Shown here piece after piece: positions 16,686 through 25,450 of a DNA stretch of 64,000 nucleotides. The first letter of the stretch is position 1; each line of letters starts with the position of its first letter. Source of the stretch: Ascidiaceihabitans sp. (GTDB taxonomy: Bacteria > Pseudomonadota > Alphaproteobacteria > Rhodobacterales > Rhodobacteraceae); assembly GCA_028825475.1 (NCBI GenBank), contig JAPKAB010000005.1, positions 96,814 through 160,813 on the forward strand. Direction: 5' to 3'. The translations under genes and the position numbers were made by a program. The notes below the pieces were generated by a model that was not told the DNA's origin, searched no databases, and worked only from the letters and a program-made list of their open reading frames with translations.

Positions 16686-17707
16686 TCACTGGCTGCCTTT
16701 TACTTCTATCAGCGCAATTCCTAAGCGCTGAAACCCTTCGCGTAGCGACCTACAATACCGAATTGTCCCGCAAAGGCCCCGGTCTATTGCTGCGCGATAT
16801 CGCCAGTGGAAACGACCCCCAAGTGATCGCGGTATTGGACATTATCAAACATGCCGACCCCGATGTGATTGCGTTACAGGGGTTTGACTATGACCTCACG
16901 AATCTCGCGCTGCGACTGTTTGCAGACCAGGCAGGATATCCCCACATCTTTGCGGCACGGCCCAACACGGGCATGGCGACGGGGTTAGACCTGAACGGCG
17001 ATGGACGTCTTGGCGGGCCAAATGATGCGCAAGGATATGGTAGGTTTTCAGGCCATCGCGGTATGGCTGTTATGTCAAAACTCCCAATCGATGCAGGTAA
17101 GGTTCAGGATTTCTCAGCTTTGCTCTGGCGCGATGTTCCGTGTCCATCCCTACCAGTCCTCAACGGCAAACCTTTCCTAACAGCCGAGATGTTGGGTGCC
17201 CAACGTCTTTCCAACACGGGCCATTGGATCGTGTCCATAGACGGCCCCAACGGGCCATTCCACCTGATGACTTTCCACGCAACACCACCTGTGTTCGACG
17301 GACCCGAAGACCGCAATGGCAACCGCAATCACGATGAAGTCAGGCTGTGGCAACAATACTTTGACGGCCAGATTGGCATACCTATTACCACACCCTTCAT
17401 CATCGCAGGTGACGCAAACCTAGACCCTAACGCTGGTGAAGGGCGGCGCAGCGCGATCATCAACCTATTGGCTGATCAACGGGTCCAAGACGCCAAACCG
17501 CGCGGGAATAGCCCCACCCAAGATACTGACACTGTCGATTGGTCAGAACCCACACCGGGCAACATGCGCGTTGATTATGTAATGCCCTCAGTCGAGTGGA
17601 CGATAACTGACAGTGGTGTTCTCTGGCCCAAGCCAAGCGACCCGTTGGCCGACATCGCCAAGACCGCCAGCCGCCATCACCTTGTCTGGGTCGACATCAC
17701 TCGATAG
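16556..17707 (+). CDS. secreted endonuclease/exonuclease/phosphatase family protein
   Basis: The mature part begins ETLRVATYNTELS and shows EEP-superfamily features: VATYN for metal binding near residue 64, a later GDANLDPN block (metal-binding Asp/Asn) near 298, and SRHHLVWVDI at the end (catalytic His). A hydrophobic segment GLITGCLLLLSAQFLSA before this looks like a signal peptide. There is no ATG, GTG or TTG between 16556 and that segment, so the start is either 16556, overlapping the previous gene by 130 nt with a long basic n-region, or non-canonical. The substrate (nucleic acid, lipid head group or phosphoester) is unknown. The usual catalytic Glu position reads LQGFDYD rather than LQE. 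Confidence 0.78.
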   Translation: MGLPSCQHDYARYRDGQNCGHGRRETPPYLCKRSRRWRYATGLITGCLLLLSAQFLSAETLRVATYNTELSRKGPGLLLRDIASGNDPQVIAVLDIIKHADPDVIALQGFDYDLTNLALRLFADQAGYPHIFAARPNTGMATGLDLNGDGRLGGPNDAQGYGRFSGHRGMAVMSKLPIDAGKVQDFSALLWRDVPCPSLPVLNGKPFLTAEMLGAQRLSNTGHWIVSIDGPNGPFHLMTFHATPPVFDGPEDRNGNRNHDEVRLWQQYFDGQIGIPITTPFIIAGDANLDPNAGEGRRSAIINLLADQRVQDAKPRGNSPTQDTDTVDWSEPTPGNMRVDYVMPSVEWTITDSGVLWPKPSDPLADIAKTASRHHLVWVDITR

Positions 17708-17794
17708 CCTCACGTCAGTTTTACCGATGTCCCCTTGTACCTGACGGTCGACACCATAGGTTAGACGGTAACTTCAAACAAAAAGGCCAATGCC

Positions 17795-18667
17795 ATGATC
17801 GATCCAACATATACACCACCAGCCGTCTGGACATGGGAACAAAGCAGCGGTGGCAAATTCGCCAACATCAACCGCCCAATTGCTGGCGCGACCCACGACA
17901 AAGAGCTGCCAGTAGGTAAGCACCCTTTGCAGCTTCATTCCCTTGCAACGCCAAACGGCGTCAAAGTCACCATCATGCTGGAAGAGCTATTGGCGATGGG
18001 CTTTGAAGGCGCAGAGTATGACGCCTATCTTGTGAACATTGGCGAAGGCGATCAGTTTGGTTCTGGCTTTGTCGATATCAATCCAAACTCAAAAATTCCT
18101 GCGATGATGGACCATTCAGGTGACAAACCTGTGCGCCTATTCGAGAGCGCATCAATCATGTTGTATCTTGCAGATAAATTCGGTGCATTGGTTCCAAGCG
18201 ATCCTGTCAAGCGCGCTGAGACGATGAACTGGTTGTTCTGGCAAATGGGCAGCGCACCATATTTGGGTGGCGGCTTTGGCCACTTCTATGCCTATGCACC
18301 GGAAAAATACGAATACCCAATCAACCGTTTCACCATGGAAGCCAAGCGTCAGCTTGATGTTCTGGACCGCCAACTGGCAGTGACCCCGTGGATTGCCGGC
18401 GACGAATACAGCATCGCCGATATCGCTATCTGGTCATGGTACGGTCAGCTTGTTTTGGGCAACCTATATTCGGCCGCTGAATTCTTGGATGTTGCGTCTT
18501 ACACAAACGTTATGGCCTGGGCTGAAAAGATCAACGCGCGTCCAGCCGTTCAACGGGGTCGCATGGTAAACCGTCCATTTGGCGAGCCATCCGAGCAACT
18601 GCATGAACGTCACGATGCGTCAGATTTTGACACTCAGACCCAAGACAAAATTGGCGACAATTCCTAA
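17795..18667 (+). CDS. yghU: glutathione S-transferase family disulfide-bond oxidoreductase YghU
   Basis: This 290-residue protein matches the YghU/Nu-class GST length (about 288) and opening, PPAVWTWEQSSGGKFANINRP, with the thioredoxin-fold segment LHSLATPNGVKVTIMLEELL near 48 and ESASIMLYLADKFG near 110. Members bind two glutathiones and reduce disulfides such as 2-hydroxyethyl disulfide, and may act on organic hydroperoxides. The helical C-domain contains AGDEYSIADIAIWSWYG. It stands alone on the plus strand and ends at a strong bidirectional terminator. Confidence 0.93.
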   Translation: MIDPTYTPPAVWTWEQSSGGKFANINRPIAGATHDKELPVGKHPLQLHSLATPNGVKVTIMLEELLAMGFEGAEYDAYLVNIGEGDQFGSGFVDINPNSKIPAMMDHSGDKPVRLFESASIMLYLADKFGALVPSDPVKRAETMNWLFWQMGSAPYLGGGFGHFYAYAPEKYEYPINRFTMEAKRQLDVLDRQLAVTPWIAGDEYSIADIAIWSWYGQLVLGNLYSAAEFLDVASYTNVMAWAEKINARPAVQRGRMVNRPFGEPSEQLHERHDASDFDTQTQDKIGDNS

Positions 18668-18671
18668 AATC

Positions 18672-18697
18672 AAATAGGGGGTTGGCGCCCCCTATTT
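18672..18697. terminator. bidirectional intrinsic terminator
   Basis: A perfect 10-bp stem AAATAGGGGG / CCCCCTATTT with loop TTGGCG separates yghU from the convergent permease gene. The TAG stop of the permease gene lies inside the stem. Confidence 0.82.
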
Positions 18698-20359
18698 CCC
18701 CCGTCCGACCTGACGACAGATCAAGATCACGGGCAACAACCCCATTGCAACAATGACCAAGCTGGGCACCGCTGCGCCCTCAAGCCGCTCATCAGATGCG
18801 AGGCGATACGCTTGTACCGCCAAAGTGTCATAGTTGAACGGTCGCATGATCAAGGTCGCAGGCAGTTCTTTCATCACATCCACGAACACGATCAACAACG
18901 CAGTCAACAGGCTGGGTGTGAGGATCGGCAAATGCACGCGGCGCAATGTGCCCCAAGGCGTCTGCCCCAAGGATCGGCTGGCGGCGTCCATGTTGGCGTG
19001 AACCAATGCTTGTCCCCCCTCATATGCACCAAGAGCCGCAGCAGAAAACCGGACAAGATAGGCAATGATCAGCAACCAGATGGACCCCGTCACCAGCAAT
19101 CCGGTTGAAATATCAAACGTACTGCGCATCCAAGCATCCAACGCGTTGTCAAAGGCCGCAAAGGGCACCAACAGGCCGACGGCAACAACACCGCCTGGCA
19201 CTGCGTAACCAAGACGCGCAATATAAGCTGTTGCGCTGGAAAACCGCCCCGGTTGCATGCGCTGGAAAAAGCCAACTGTGACAGCCGCGCAAACGGTAAC
19301 AACCGCGGCAATGCCCGCAAGAGTAAGCGAGTTTTGAATGAACGCTAGGTAGCGACTGCTCAGCAAATCTTGTTCTGATCCCAGCCCCATGTTGAACAGA
19401 ACAACAACGGGCAACACACACCCCAACAGCACCGGAATAGAACACAACGCAAAGGCCGCAAACGCTTGAACGCCGTGTAGCTGAAGCTGCGTTTTTTCCT
19501 GACCACCGCGAGCGGCATCTGAATATTTCGCCCGCCCCCGCTGGATGCGTTCCAACATCGCAAGCAGCAGTGCAAAACTAAGCAAACAAAGCGCGAGTTG
19601 TGCTGCGCCGCCACGATCAGCCAAGGTGAACCAGCTTGTGTAAATGCCTGTCGCGAATGTCTGAACGCCAAAGTACGCAACCGTTCCAAAGTCAGCGATC
19701 GTTTCCATAACGGCCAACAGTACACCGCCCGCAATGGCAGGACGTGCCAAAGGCAAACTCACACGGAAAAACGCAGACCATGCACTGCTGCCAAGGGCCC
19801 GTGCGGCAAGGAATGTTGTTCCACTTTGCTGCAGGAACGAAGCGCGCGCGAGCAAGTAGACATAAGGATATAAAACCAGCACCAGCATGAAGGCAGCACC
19901 ACCAAGGGAACGCACCTCTGGGAACCAATAATCACGCGGTCCCCACCCCATCACATCGCGCAGGGTCGATTGTACGATCCCTGGATGATCCAGAATATAG
20001 GTATAAGCATAAGCCAAAACATAGGACGGAAATGCGAGCGGCAGTACCAACGCGATTTCAAACAATCGCACACCAGGAAAGCGGGTCATCGTCACCAACC
20101 ATGCAGCGCCCACGCCTAGGCAAAGCGTCCCAATTGAAACCAGCACAACCAGCAATGCAGTGTTGCCAACGTAGCGCGGCAAAACAGAGCCTAACAGCTG
20201 CGATACCGTGCCCGTACCACCACTGAACGCCGCGATGGCCACCGCCATCATCGGCAACAGGCAGATCGCCGCAACCAGTACGGCAACAGCGGATAGCCCA
20301 AGGGGCGCATGGCGCGCGCGCTTTTTTAATGCGGGGGTATATGCGGCGTGATCAGTCAT
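18692..20359 (-). CDS. ABC transporter permease, Fe3+/FbpB type (fused two-domain)
   Basis: This 555-residue protein has about twelve membrane segments and two copies of the BPD_transp_1 domain, as in FbpB, SfuB and ThiP permeases. The EAA-loop regions read ALGSSAWSAFFRVSLPLARPAIAGG (first half) and SLGQTPWGTLRRVHLPILTPSL (second half). The family imports ferric iron, or thiamine in some cases, with a periplasmic binding protein and an ATPase. Neither partner lies in the window, so it is an orphan here and its substrate is undetermined. It begins 46 nt after the PaaK-like gene but has no obvious link to it. Confidence 0.9.
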   Translation of the reverse strand: MTDHAAYTPALKKRARHAPLGLSAVAVLVAAICLLPMMAVAIAAFSGGTGTVSQLLGSVLPRYVGNTALLVVLVSIGTLCLGVGAAWLVTMTRFPGVRLFEIALVLPLAFPSYVLAYAYTYILDHPGIVQSTLRDVMGWGPRDYWFPEVRSLGGAAFMLVLVLYPYVYLLARASFLQQSGTTFLAARALGSSAWSAFFRVSLPLARPAIAGGVLLAVMETIADFGTVAYFGVQTFATGIYTSWFTLADRGGAAQLALCLLSFALLLAMLERIQRGRAKYSDAARGGQEKTQLQLHGVQAFAAFALCSIPVLLGCVLPVVVLFNMGLGSEQDLLSSRYLAFIQNSLTLAGIAAVVTVCAAVTVGFFQRMQPGRFSSATAYIARLGYAVPGGVVAVGLLVPFAAFDNALDAWMRSTFDISTGLLVTGSIWLLIIAYLVRFSAAALGAYEGGQALVHANMDAASRSLGQTPWGTLRRVHLPILTPSLLTALLIVFVDVMKELPATLIMRPFNYDTLAVQAYRLASDERLEGAAVPSLVIVAMGLLPVILICRQVGRGK

Positions 20360-20405
20360 TAAGGTCTATTACGACTAATTCACTCAGGAAATCCAGTGCG
20401 ACATA

Positions 20406-21605
20406 TCACTCGTAGGTGCGCTGGTCCTCGATCACCAATCCATCACGCGGCAAAGTACCAAGATCGCAGACCACAACCTTGCCCTTCATCTTCATCGTAT
20501 CGACGACGCTGGCGGCATATGCATCCGCGTCACCGCCATCGCATTCCACCTGAACCGTCAGGATGTCTTGTTCGCCTTCACGCGATGCAATTACACGCGC
20601 GCGGTCCACTTCCTCGTGACGTGAAACAAAGGCAGCAACCTGTTCGGGGCGTACAAACATACCCTTAATCTTGGTCGTTTGATCGGCGCGGCCCATCCAA
20701 CCTTTGATACGGGTGTTCGTGCGACCACATGGTGATTGCCCTGCCATAACAGCGCTCATGTCACCGGTTGCAAAGCGGATCAGTGGATAGTCTGGGTTCA
20801 ATGAGGTCACAAGAACCTCACCAATTTCACCAGGGAACACAGGTGTGCCGGTGCCAGGAATGACAATCTCAACGATGATTTGCTCGTCTAAAATCATACC
20901 TTCCATCGCGGCACTCTCATACGCGATATTTCCAACATCTGCTGTTGCGTACGACTGTAAACATGCAATGCCACGGTCCGCATATTCCTGACGCACGGAC
21001 GGGAACAACGCACCGCCACCAACAGCCGCTTTGGTAAAACCAAGGGTCACACCCATTTGATCGGCTTTGTCCAAAATCACCTTCAGATAATCAGGGGTCC
21101 CAGCATAAGCAGTCGTGCCCACATCACGGGCCGCCGTCACTTGAAGTTCAGTCTGCCCAGTGCCCGCCGGTAAAACAGTTGCACCAACAGCGCGCGCACC
21201 AGATTCGAAAATCATACCTGCAGGTGTCAGGTGATACCCAAAACAGTTCTGCACAATATCGTCTTTGCAAAATCCCGCAGCATGCAGGAAACGACCCATG
21301 CGCCACCAATCGTGGGTAATGCCACCCGGTTCATAAATCGGGCCGGGAGATTGAAAAATATGCGCCACGTTAGAGACGGGCATGCCACCAAAGGGCGGCT
21401 TTTCAGACTGCCACTTTGCCAGATCAGATTTGCGCAACACAGGGAGTGTCGCCAATCCTGACAGATCCAACAGTTTGTCAGCATCTGACACCGATGTGCC
21501 ACCATGACCTGCGATACGCGCCAGTTGACCGTTCAGCGCGGCCAACTGATCGGCCTCGCGCTGGTCGGCGCTGCGTGTTTCTAGATCGTCGTAAAATGTG
21601 GTCAT
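20406..21605 (-). CDS. phenylacetate-CoA ligase-like AMP-forming enzyme (PaaK family)
   Basis: This protein of about 399 residues belongs to the adenylate-forming PaaK branch. It shows YAGTPDYLKVILDKA near 178, then SYATADVGNIAYES, and the C-terminal GRADQTTKIKGMFVRPEQV, which is the PaaK C-domain signature. Such enzymes activate aryl acids to CoA thioesters. The ATG at 21605 is preferred over the track's TTG at 21632. It is the last gene of the liv-type transport block, 40 nt downstream of the livF-like gene. Co-location with an importer suggests it activates the transported acid; which acid is not shown. It is somewhat shorter than PaaK (about 430-440). Confidence 0.87.
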   Translation of the reverse strand: MTTFYDDLETRSADQREADQLAALNGQLARIAGHGGTSVSDADKLLDLSGLATLPVLRKSDLAKWQSEKPPFGGMPVSNVAHIFQSPGPIYEPGGITHDWWRMGRFLHAAGFCKDDIVQNCFGYHLTPAGMIFESGARAVGATVLPAGTGQTELQVTAARDVGTTAYAGTPDYLKVILDKADQMGVTLGFTKAAVGGGALFPSVRQEYADRGIACLQSYATADVGNIAYESAAMEGMILDEQIIVEIVIPGTGTPVFPGEIGEVLVTSLNPDYPLIRFATGDMSAVMAGQSPCGRTNTRIKGWMGRADQTTKIKGMFVRPEQVAAFVSRHEEVDRARVIASREGEQDILTVQVECDGGDADAYAASVVDTMKMKGKVVVCDLGTLPRDGLVIEDQRTYE

Positions 21606-21645
21606 CAAAATCGTATCCAACTGGGGGTTCAAAGGGCGTGGCGTA

Positions 21646-22479
21646 TCAGCTCAACCAACGCTTACGACGGCGATACGACCGCACATCACGGAACGATTTG
21701 CGTCCATCATCAGACATGCCCAAATAGAATTCCTTCACATCTGGGTTCTCGCGCAATTCTGCAGCAGGGCCATCCATAACAACGCGACCAGATTCCAAAA
21801 TGTAGCCATAGTGGGCAAAACGCAAAGCGACGTTGGTGTTCTGCTCAGCCAATAAGAACGACACGCCTTCGCTTTCGTTAATGGACTTCACGATGCCGAA
21901 AATCTGTTCCACCAACTGTGGGGCCAAACCCATGGATGGTTCGTCCAAAAGGATCGTCTCAGGACGGGACATCAAAGCGCGGCCAATCGCACACATTTGC
22001 TGCTCACCACCCGAGGTATAGCCCGCTTGGGATTTGCGCCGTTCGCGCAGACGCGGGAAATAGTTATACACCATCTCAAGATCAGCCGCGATCGCGCCCT
22101 TACCATCCTTGCGCGTATACGCACCCGTCAGCAGGTTTTCCTCGATCGTGAGGTGTTCAAAACAGTGACGACCTTCCATCACCTGAACCACACCACGTTT
22201 CACCATGTCGGCGGGATCAGTTTCGTGAACATCCTCACCACGATATTTGACGGAGCCTTTGGTCACTTCACCACGCTCTGACGCCAAAAGGTTTGAGATT
22301 GCTTTAAGTGTGGTCGTCTTGCCAGCACCGTTGCCGCCCAACAATGCCGTAATACCGCCCTTGGGAACCGATAGGCTGACGCCCTTCAGCACAAGGATCA
22401 CGCTATTATAGATCACTTCGATGTTGTTGACCTCTAGTAGGGTCTCAGTGTCTTGTCCGCTGTCCAACATAAGGTTCAC
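21646..22479 (-). CDS. branched-chain-type ABC transporter ATP-binding protein (LivF-like)
   Basis: This 277-residue ATPase has Walker A GGNGAGKTTT near 48, signature YTSGGEQQMCAIGRAL near 152 and Walker B ETILLDEPSMGLAP near 172. That layout and length match LivF, with a C-terminal extension of about 35 residues. Its start is GTG at 22479, with an ATG at 22470 as alternative. It energises the import complex with the LivG-like ATPase encoded 4 kb upstream in the same operon. It lies between the binding-protein gene and the PaaK-like gene. Confidence 0.92.
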   Translation of the reverse strand: MNLMLDSGQDTETLLEVNNIEVIYNSVILVLKGVSLSVPKGGITALLGGNGAGKTTTLKAISNLLASERGEVTKGSVKYRGEDVHETDPADMVKRGVVQVMEGRHCFEHLTIEENLLTGAYTRKDGKGAIAADLEMVYNYFPRLRERRKSQAGYTSGGEQQMCAIGRALMSRPETILLDEPSMGLAPQLVEQIFGIVKSINESEGVSFLLAEQNTNVALRFAHYGYILESGRVVMDGPAAELRENPDVKEFYLGMSDDGRKSFRDVRSYRRRKRWLS

Positions 22480-22541
22480 TTCATTGTTGCAAAAATTCTG
22501 GGGGAACTGGCGGCACCAAAAGCGCCGCCAGAATAGTCAGC

Positions 22542-23819
22542 TTACTTACAGCTAGATGCGATGTTGTTTTCTGCCGCATAGGCTGCAGAATCTTCATCGA
22601 TCAATGGCTGAATGACATCCATGTCAGATGGTGCGAATTCGTTGATCAAAGACCAAGTTTTCGCAGATGCATCCCACTGGGTCATACCAACAAGACCCGG
22701 ACCACCGTGGTTGGCACAAGATACGTTGAACTCTGGACCAAAGCCTGGAAGACCAAGGGCCGCCATCTTCGCTTCAGTGATTTCCAACGCTTCCATCCCG
22801 TCACGCATCATCGCCGCTGTGATGTCTGCGGTGCCGTGGATTTCTTGCGCTGTTTTCGCAGCTTCTGCTGCCAACATAGCTGCATACAAACCGCGGTTAT
22901 AAAGAACCGTACCGATTTGATCGCCAGCACCAGCCGCATTGCCTGCGTCTACAACGTACTTCTGAATGTCTGCAAAGACAGGAAAGTCGCTGCCAACACC
23001 GTGGAACGTCAATGCTTTGTAGCCATTGGCTGCATCGCCTGCAGGAAGAACGTCGTTCTCAGAACCAGACCACCAGATACCGATGAAATCTTCCATTGGG
23101 TAACGGATGTTTGCAGCTTCTTGAACCGCAACTTGGTTCATAACGCCCCAGCCATACATGATGACATTGTCAGGCTTCTCACGACGGATTTGTAGCCACT
23201 GTGATTTCTGCTCTTGGCCCGGGTGATCAACTGGCAACAATGTCAGTTCAAAACCGTGCTTTTTAGACAGCTCTTCCAACGTGCGGATCGGCTCTTTGCC
23301 GTAAGCAGAGTTGTGATACACAAGCGCGATTTTCTTACCCGCGATGTCGCCTTGAGACATCAGATAGTTGATCGCACCAGACGCACCGTTCCAGTAGTTT
23401 GCCGGATAGTTGAAGACGTTTGAAAAAACATCGCCATTCGCAGCAGACGTACGGCCATAACCCATTGAGTGGATTGGAATGCCATCAGCAGTCGCTTTTG
23501 GGATCAGCTGATATGTGATGCCTGTAGACAGCGGCTGATACACAAGCGCGCCTTCGCCTTTTGTAGACTCGTAGCACTCAACACCTTTTTCAGTGTTATA
23601 GCCTGTCTCACATTCTGGCACAGACGTCATAACGCCACCAATGCCGCCATCACGTGCGTTCAACAAATTGAAGTAATCCGCATAGCCATCAGCAAACGGA
23701 ATACCGCCCGCAGCATATGGACCCGTGCGATAGCTTAGTGATGGGAACACAAGGTCCGCCATAACTGGGCTTGCTGCCATTACGGCGGCGACTGCCATTG
23801 TTCCTAGTTTCATTTTCAT
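22542..23819 (-). CDS. ABC transporter periplasmic substrate-binding protein (LivJ/type I fold)
   Basis: The start at 23819 is chosen because GGGAGG lies 8-9 nt upstream and it opens a signal peptide (MKMKLGTMAVAAVMAASPVMA). The track version extends 37 residues upstream without support. The mature protein of about 404 residues has the two-lobed type I binding fold, with segments such as GDIAGKKIALVYHNSAYGKEP and PDNVIMYGWGVMNQ. It delivers substrate to the LivH/LivM-like permeases. Family members near acyl-CoA ligases often bind aromatic or other carboxylates rather than branched-chain amino acids; that is an inference here. Confidence 0.91.
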   Translation of the reverse strand: MKMKLGTMAVAAVMAASPVMADLVFPSLSYRTGPYAAGGIPFADGYADYFNLLNARDGGIGGVMTSVPECETGYNTEKGVECYESTKGEGALVYQPLSTGITYQLIPKATADGIPIHSMGYGRTSAANGDVFSNVFNYPANYWNGASGAINYLMSQGDIAGKKIALVYHNSAYGKEPIRTLEELSKKHGFELTLLPVDHPGQEQKSQWLQIRREKPDNVIMYGWGVMNQVAVQEAANIRYPMEDFIGIWWSGSENDVLPAGDAANGYKALTFHGVGSDFPVFADIQKYVVDAGNAAGAGDQIGTVLYNRGLYAAMLAAEAAKTAQEIHGTADITAAMMRDGMEALEITEAKMAALGLPGFGPEFNVSCANHGGPGLVGMTQWDASAKTWSLINEFAPSDMDVIQPLIDEDSAAYAAENNIASSCK

Positions 23820-23911
23820 CGATTTTTCCTCCCTGGATTTTTCGATATGTACTGGCGTTAACCAGCGTTCGTTGAGCAGGGTTTTTCCCGCCATTATTGG
23901 TAGCCACCCCA

Positions 23912-24988
23912 CTAGTGTGGGAAGGGCCACAATCTCAATTTCTCTTTAGCGACACGCCAAAGCTGCGCCAGACCATGCGGTTCCGCGATCAAGAAGATCA
24001 CGATCAACGCACCGACGATTACCAACTGCAAGTGGGCAACGATGTCTGTTGGCCAACCCAACCAGTCAACGCCAACCAATTTCAAGACAACCGGCAAGAC
24101 CACCAAAAACGCAGCACCGGCGAATGATCCAAAGATCGATCCAAGGCCGCCAATGATGATCATAAACAAAACGGTGAATGACTTGGTGATGCCAAAGGCC
24201 TCGCCCACTTCAACCGCGCCCAAATACACAGCAAAGAACAACGCACCTGAAATACCGATAAAGAACGAACTAACAGCAAACGCACTTAGCTTTGCCCTCA
24301 ACGGGTTCACACCGATGATCTCAGCCGCAATATCCATATCACGAATGGCCATCCATTTGCGCCCAAAAGCGCCCCGCGTAAGATTACGGGCAATCACTGC
24401 GCTGAAGATAACAAACGCCAAGCAGAACAGATAAGTCGCCCACGCTTCGGTATTCGGTCCCGTCACTTCGATCCCAAATACTGTGCGTTCTGGGGCCGAG
24501 ATTTGGCCAGAAGCCGAGTAGTTGTAGAACCACGGCACACGGTTAAACAACCAAACAAGGAAGAACTGCGCGGCCAGTGTTGCCACGGCAAGATAGAACC
24601 CTTTGATCCGCAAAGATGGCAGACCAAACAAGACACCAACACCAGCGGTGATAAGACCCGCGATTAAGACATGGATTAACATGCTCACTTCTGGAAAGGC
24701 CGTCATCAGCTTGTAACAGGCATATGCCCCCACAGCCATGAAACCACCTGTACCCAAAGAAACTTGGCCACAATACCCCACCAGAATGTTCAGGCCGATT
24801 GCAGCAATCGCATAGATCAAGAACGGTAGGAAAATTGAATTCACCCAATAGTCATTGATTGTGAATGGGATCACGAAGATCGCGACAAACAGGACCAAAT
24901 AGTAACGATAGCGATCAAACCGGATCGGAAAGGTTTGGCTGTCTTCGGGATAAGATGTGCTGAAATCGCCAGCTTCACGATAAAACAT
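23912..24988 (-). CDS. branched-chain-type ABC transporter permease (LivM-like)
   Basis: This 358-residue permease has about ten hydrophobic segments and the LivM hallmark GYCGQVSLGTGGFMAVGAYACY near 70, plus the EAA-like loop GRKWMAIRDMDIAAEIIGVN near 215. The ATG at 24988 has GGGAG 8 nt upstream; the track's 25003 is a TTG within that SD. It pairs with the LivH-like protein to form the channel. Unusually, a small gene on the opposite strand lies between livM and livH, leaving 462 nt between them. The binding-protein gene follows after 92 nt. Confidence 0.92.
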   Translation of the reverse strand: MFYREAGDFSTSYPEDSQTFPIRFDRYRYYLVLFVAIFVIPFTINDYWVNSIFLPFLIYAIAAIGLNILVGYCGQVSLGTGGFMAVGAYACYKLMTAFPEVSMLIHVLIAGLITAGVGVLFGLPSLRIKGFYLAVATLAAQFFLVWLFNRVPWFYNYSASGQISAPERTVFGIEVTGPNTEAWATYLFCLAFVIFSAVIARNLTRGAFGRKWMAIRDMDIAAEIIGVNPLRAKLSAFAVSSFFIGISGALFFAVYLGAVEVGEAFGITKSFTVLFMIIIGGLGSIFGSFAGAAFLVVLPVVLKLVGVDWLGWPTDIVAHLQLVIVGALIVIFLIAEPHGLAQLWRVAKEKLRLWPFPH

Positions 24989-25132
24989 TAGTGTTCTCCC
25001 CAAACCGCGACACGCGATCCGTTTTCATTAATTTTCAACGCGGCGTTAACCAGCAATTCACTTTTCAGCGCTTTGCCACATTCTGCCCTATTTCCGATGC
25101 GACACATTCCGTGAGAAAACGGAGTGGGATCC

Positions 25133-25450
25133 ATGTCGACAATATTCAACGATTTGCGGCTGCTTGAGGCCAAACGCGTCAGTGGTGCGTTGTCCCAAGC
25201 TGAGTTCGACAGACAGAAGACCGCAATCTTGGACAGTGTTCCAGACGCATTGGAAACTGATTTCACAGTAGTTGAACGATCCGCAACAAATTCACACACC
25301 CTATGGGATATGCTACTGTTGTGGCTGGTCGCTGCCGTGCTGTGTGCCTCAGCGACATGGGCCATCACAGGTAACATCGCCATTGCATCAACACTGGGCA
25401 TAACCGTGCTTGCCGCATTCACGATCAAGCTATTTACAGCGCTGGATTGA
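25133..25450 (+). CDS. small SHOCT-like membrane protein, antiparallel inside the liv operon
   Basis: This 105-residue protein begins with a short helical segment LLEAKRVSGALSQAEFDRQK that resembles a SHOCT domain (the ExxKxxxxGxxSxxEFxxxK pattern), followed by two hydrophobic segments near 54-73 and 78-100. SHOCT domains are common in bacterial membrane or oligomeric proteins, with poorly known roles. The gene runs against the liv operon and its stop abuts the livH stop (25450/25451). The opposite-strand 202-residue ORF over the same bases lacks recognisable features. The call as a real gene rests on the SHOCT-like pattern and on the clean fit of its ends. Confidence 0.62.
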   Translation: MSTIFNDLRLLEAKRVSGALSQAEFDRQKTAILDSVPDALETDFTVVERSATNSHTLWDMLLLWLVAAVLCASATWAITGNIAIASTLGITVLAAFTIKLFTALD

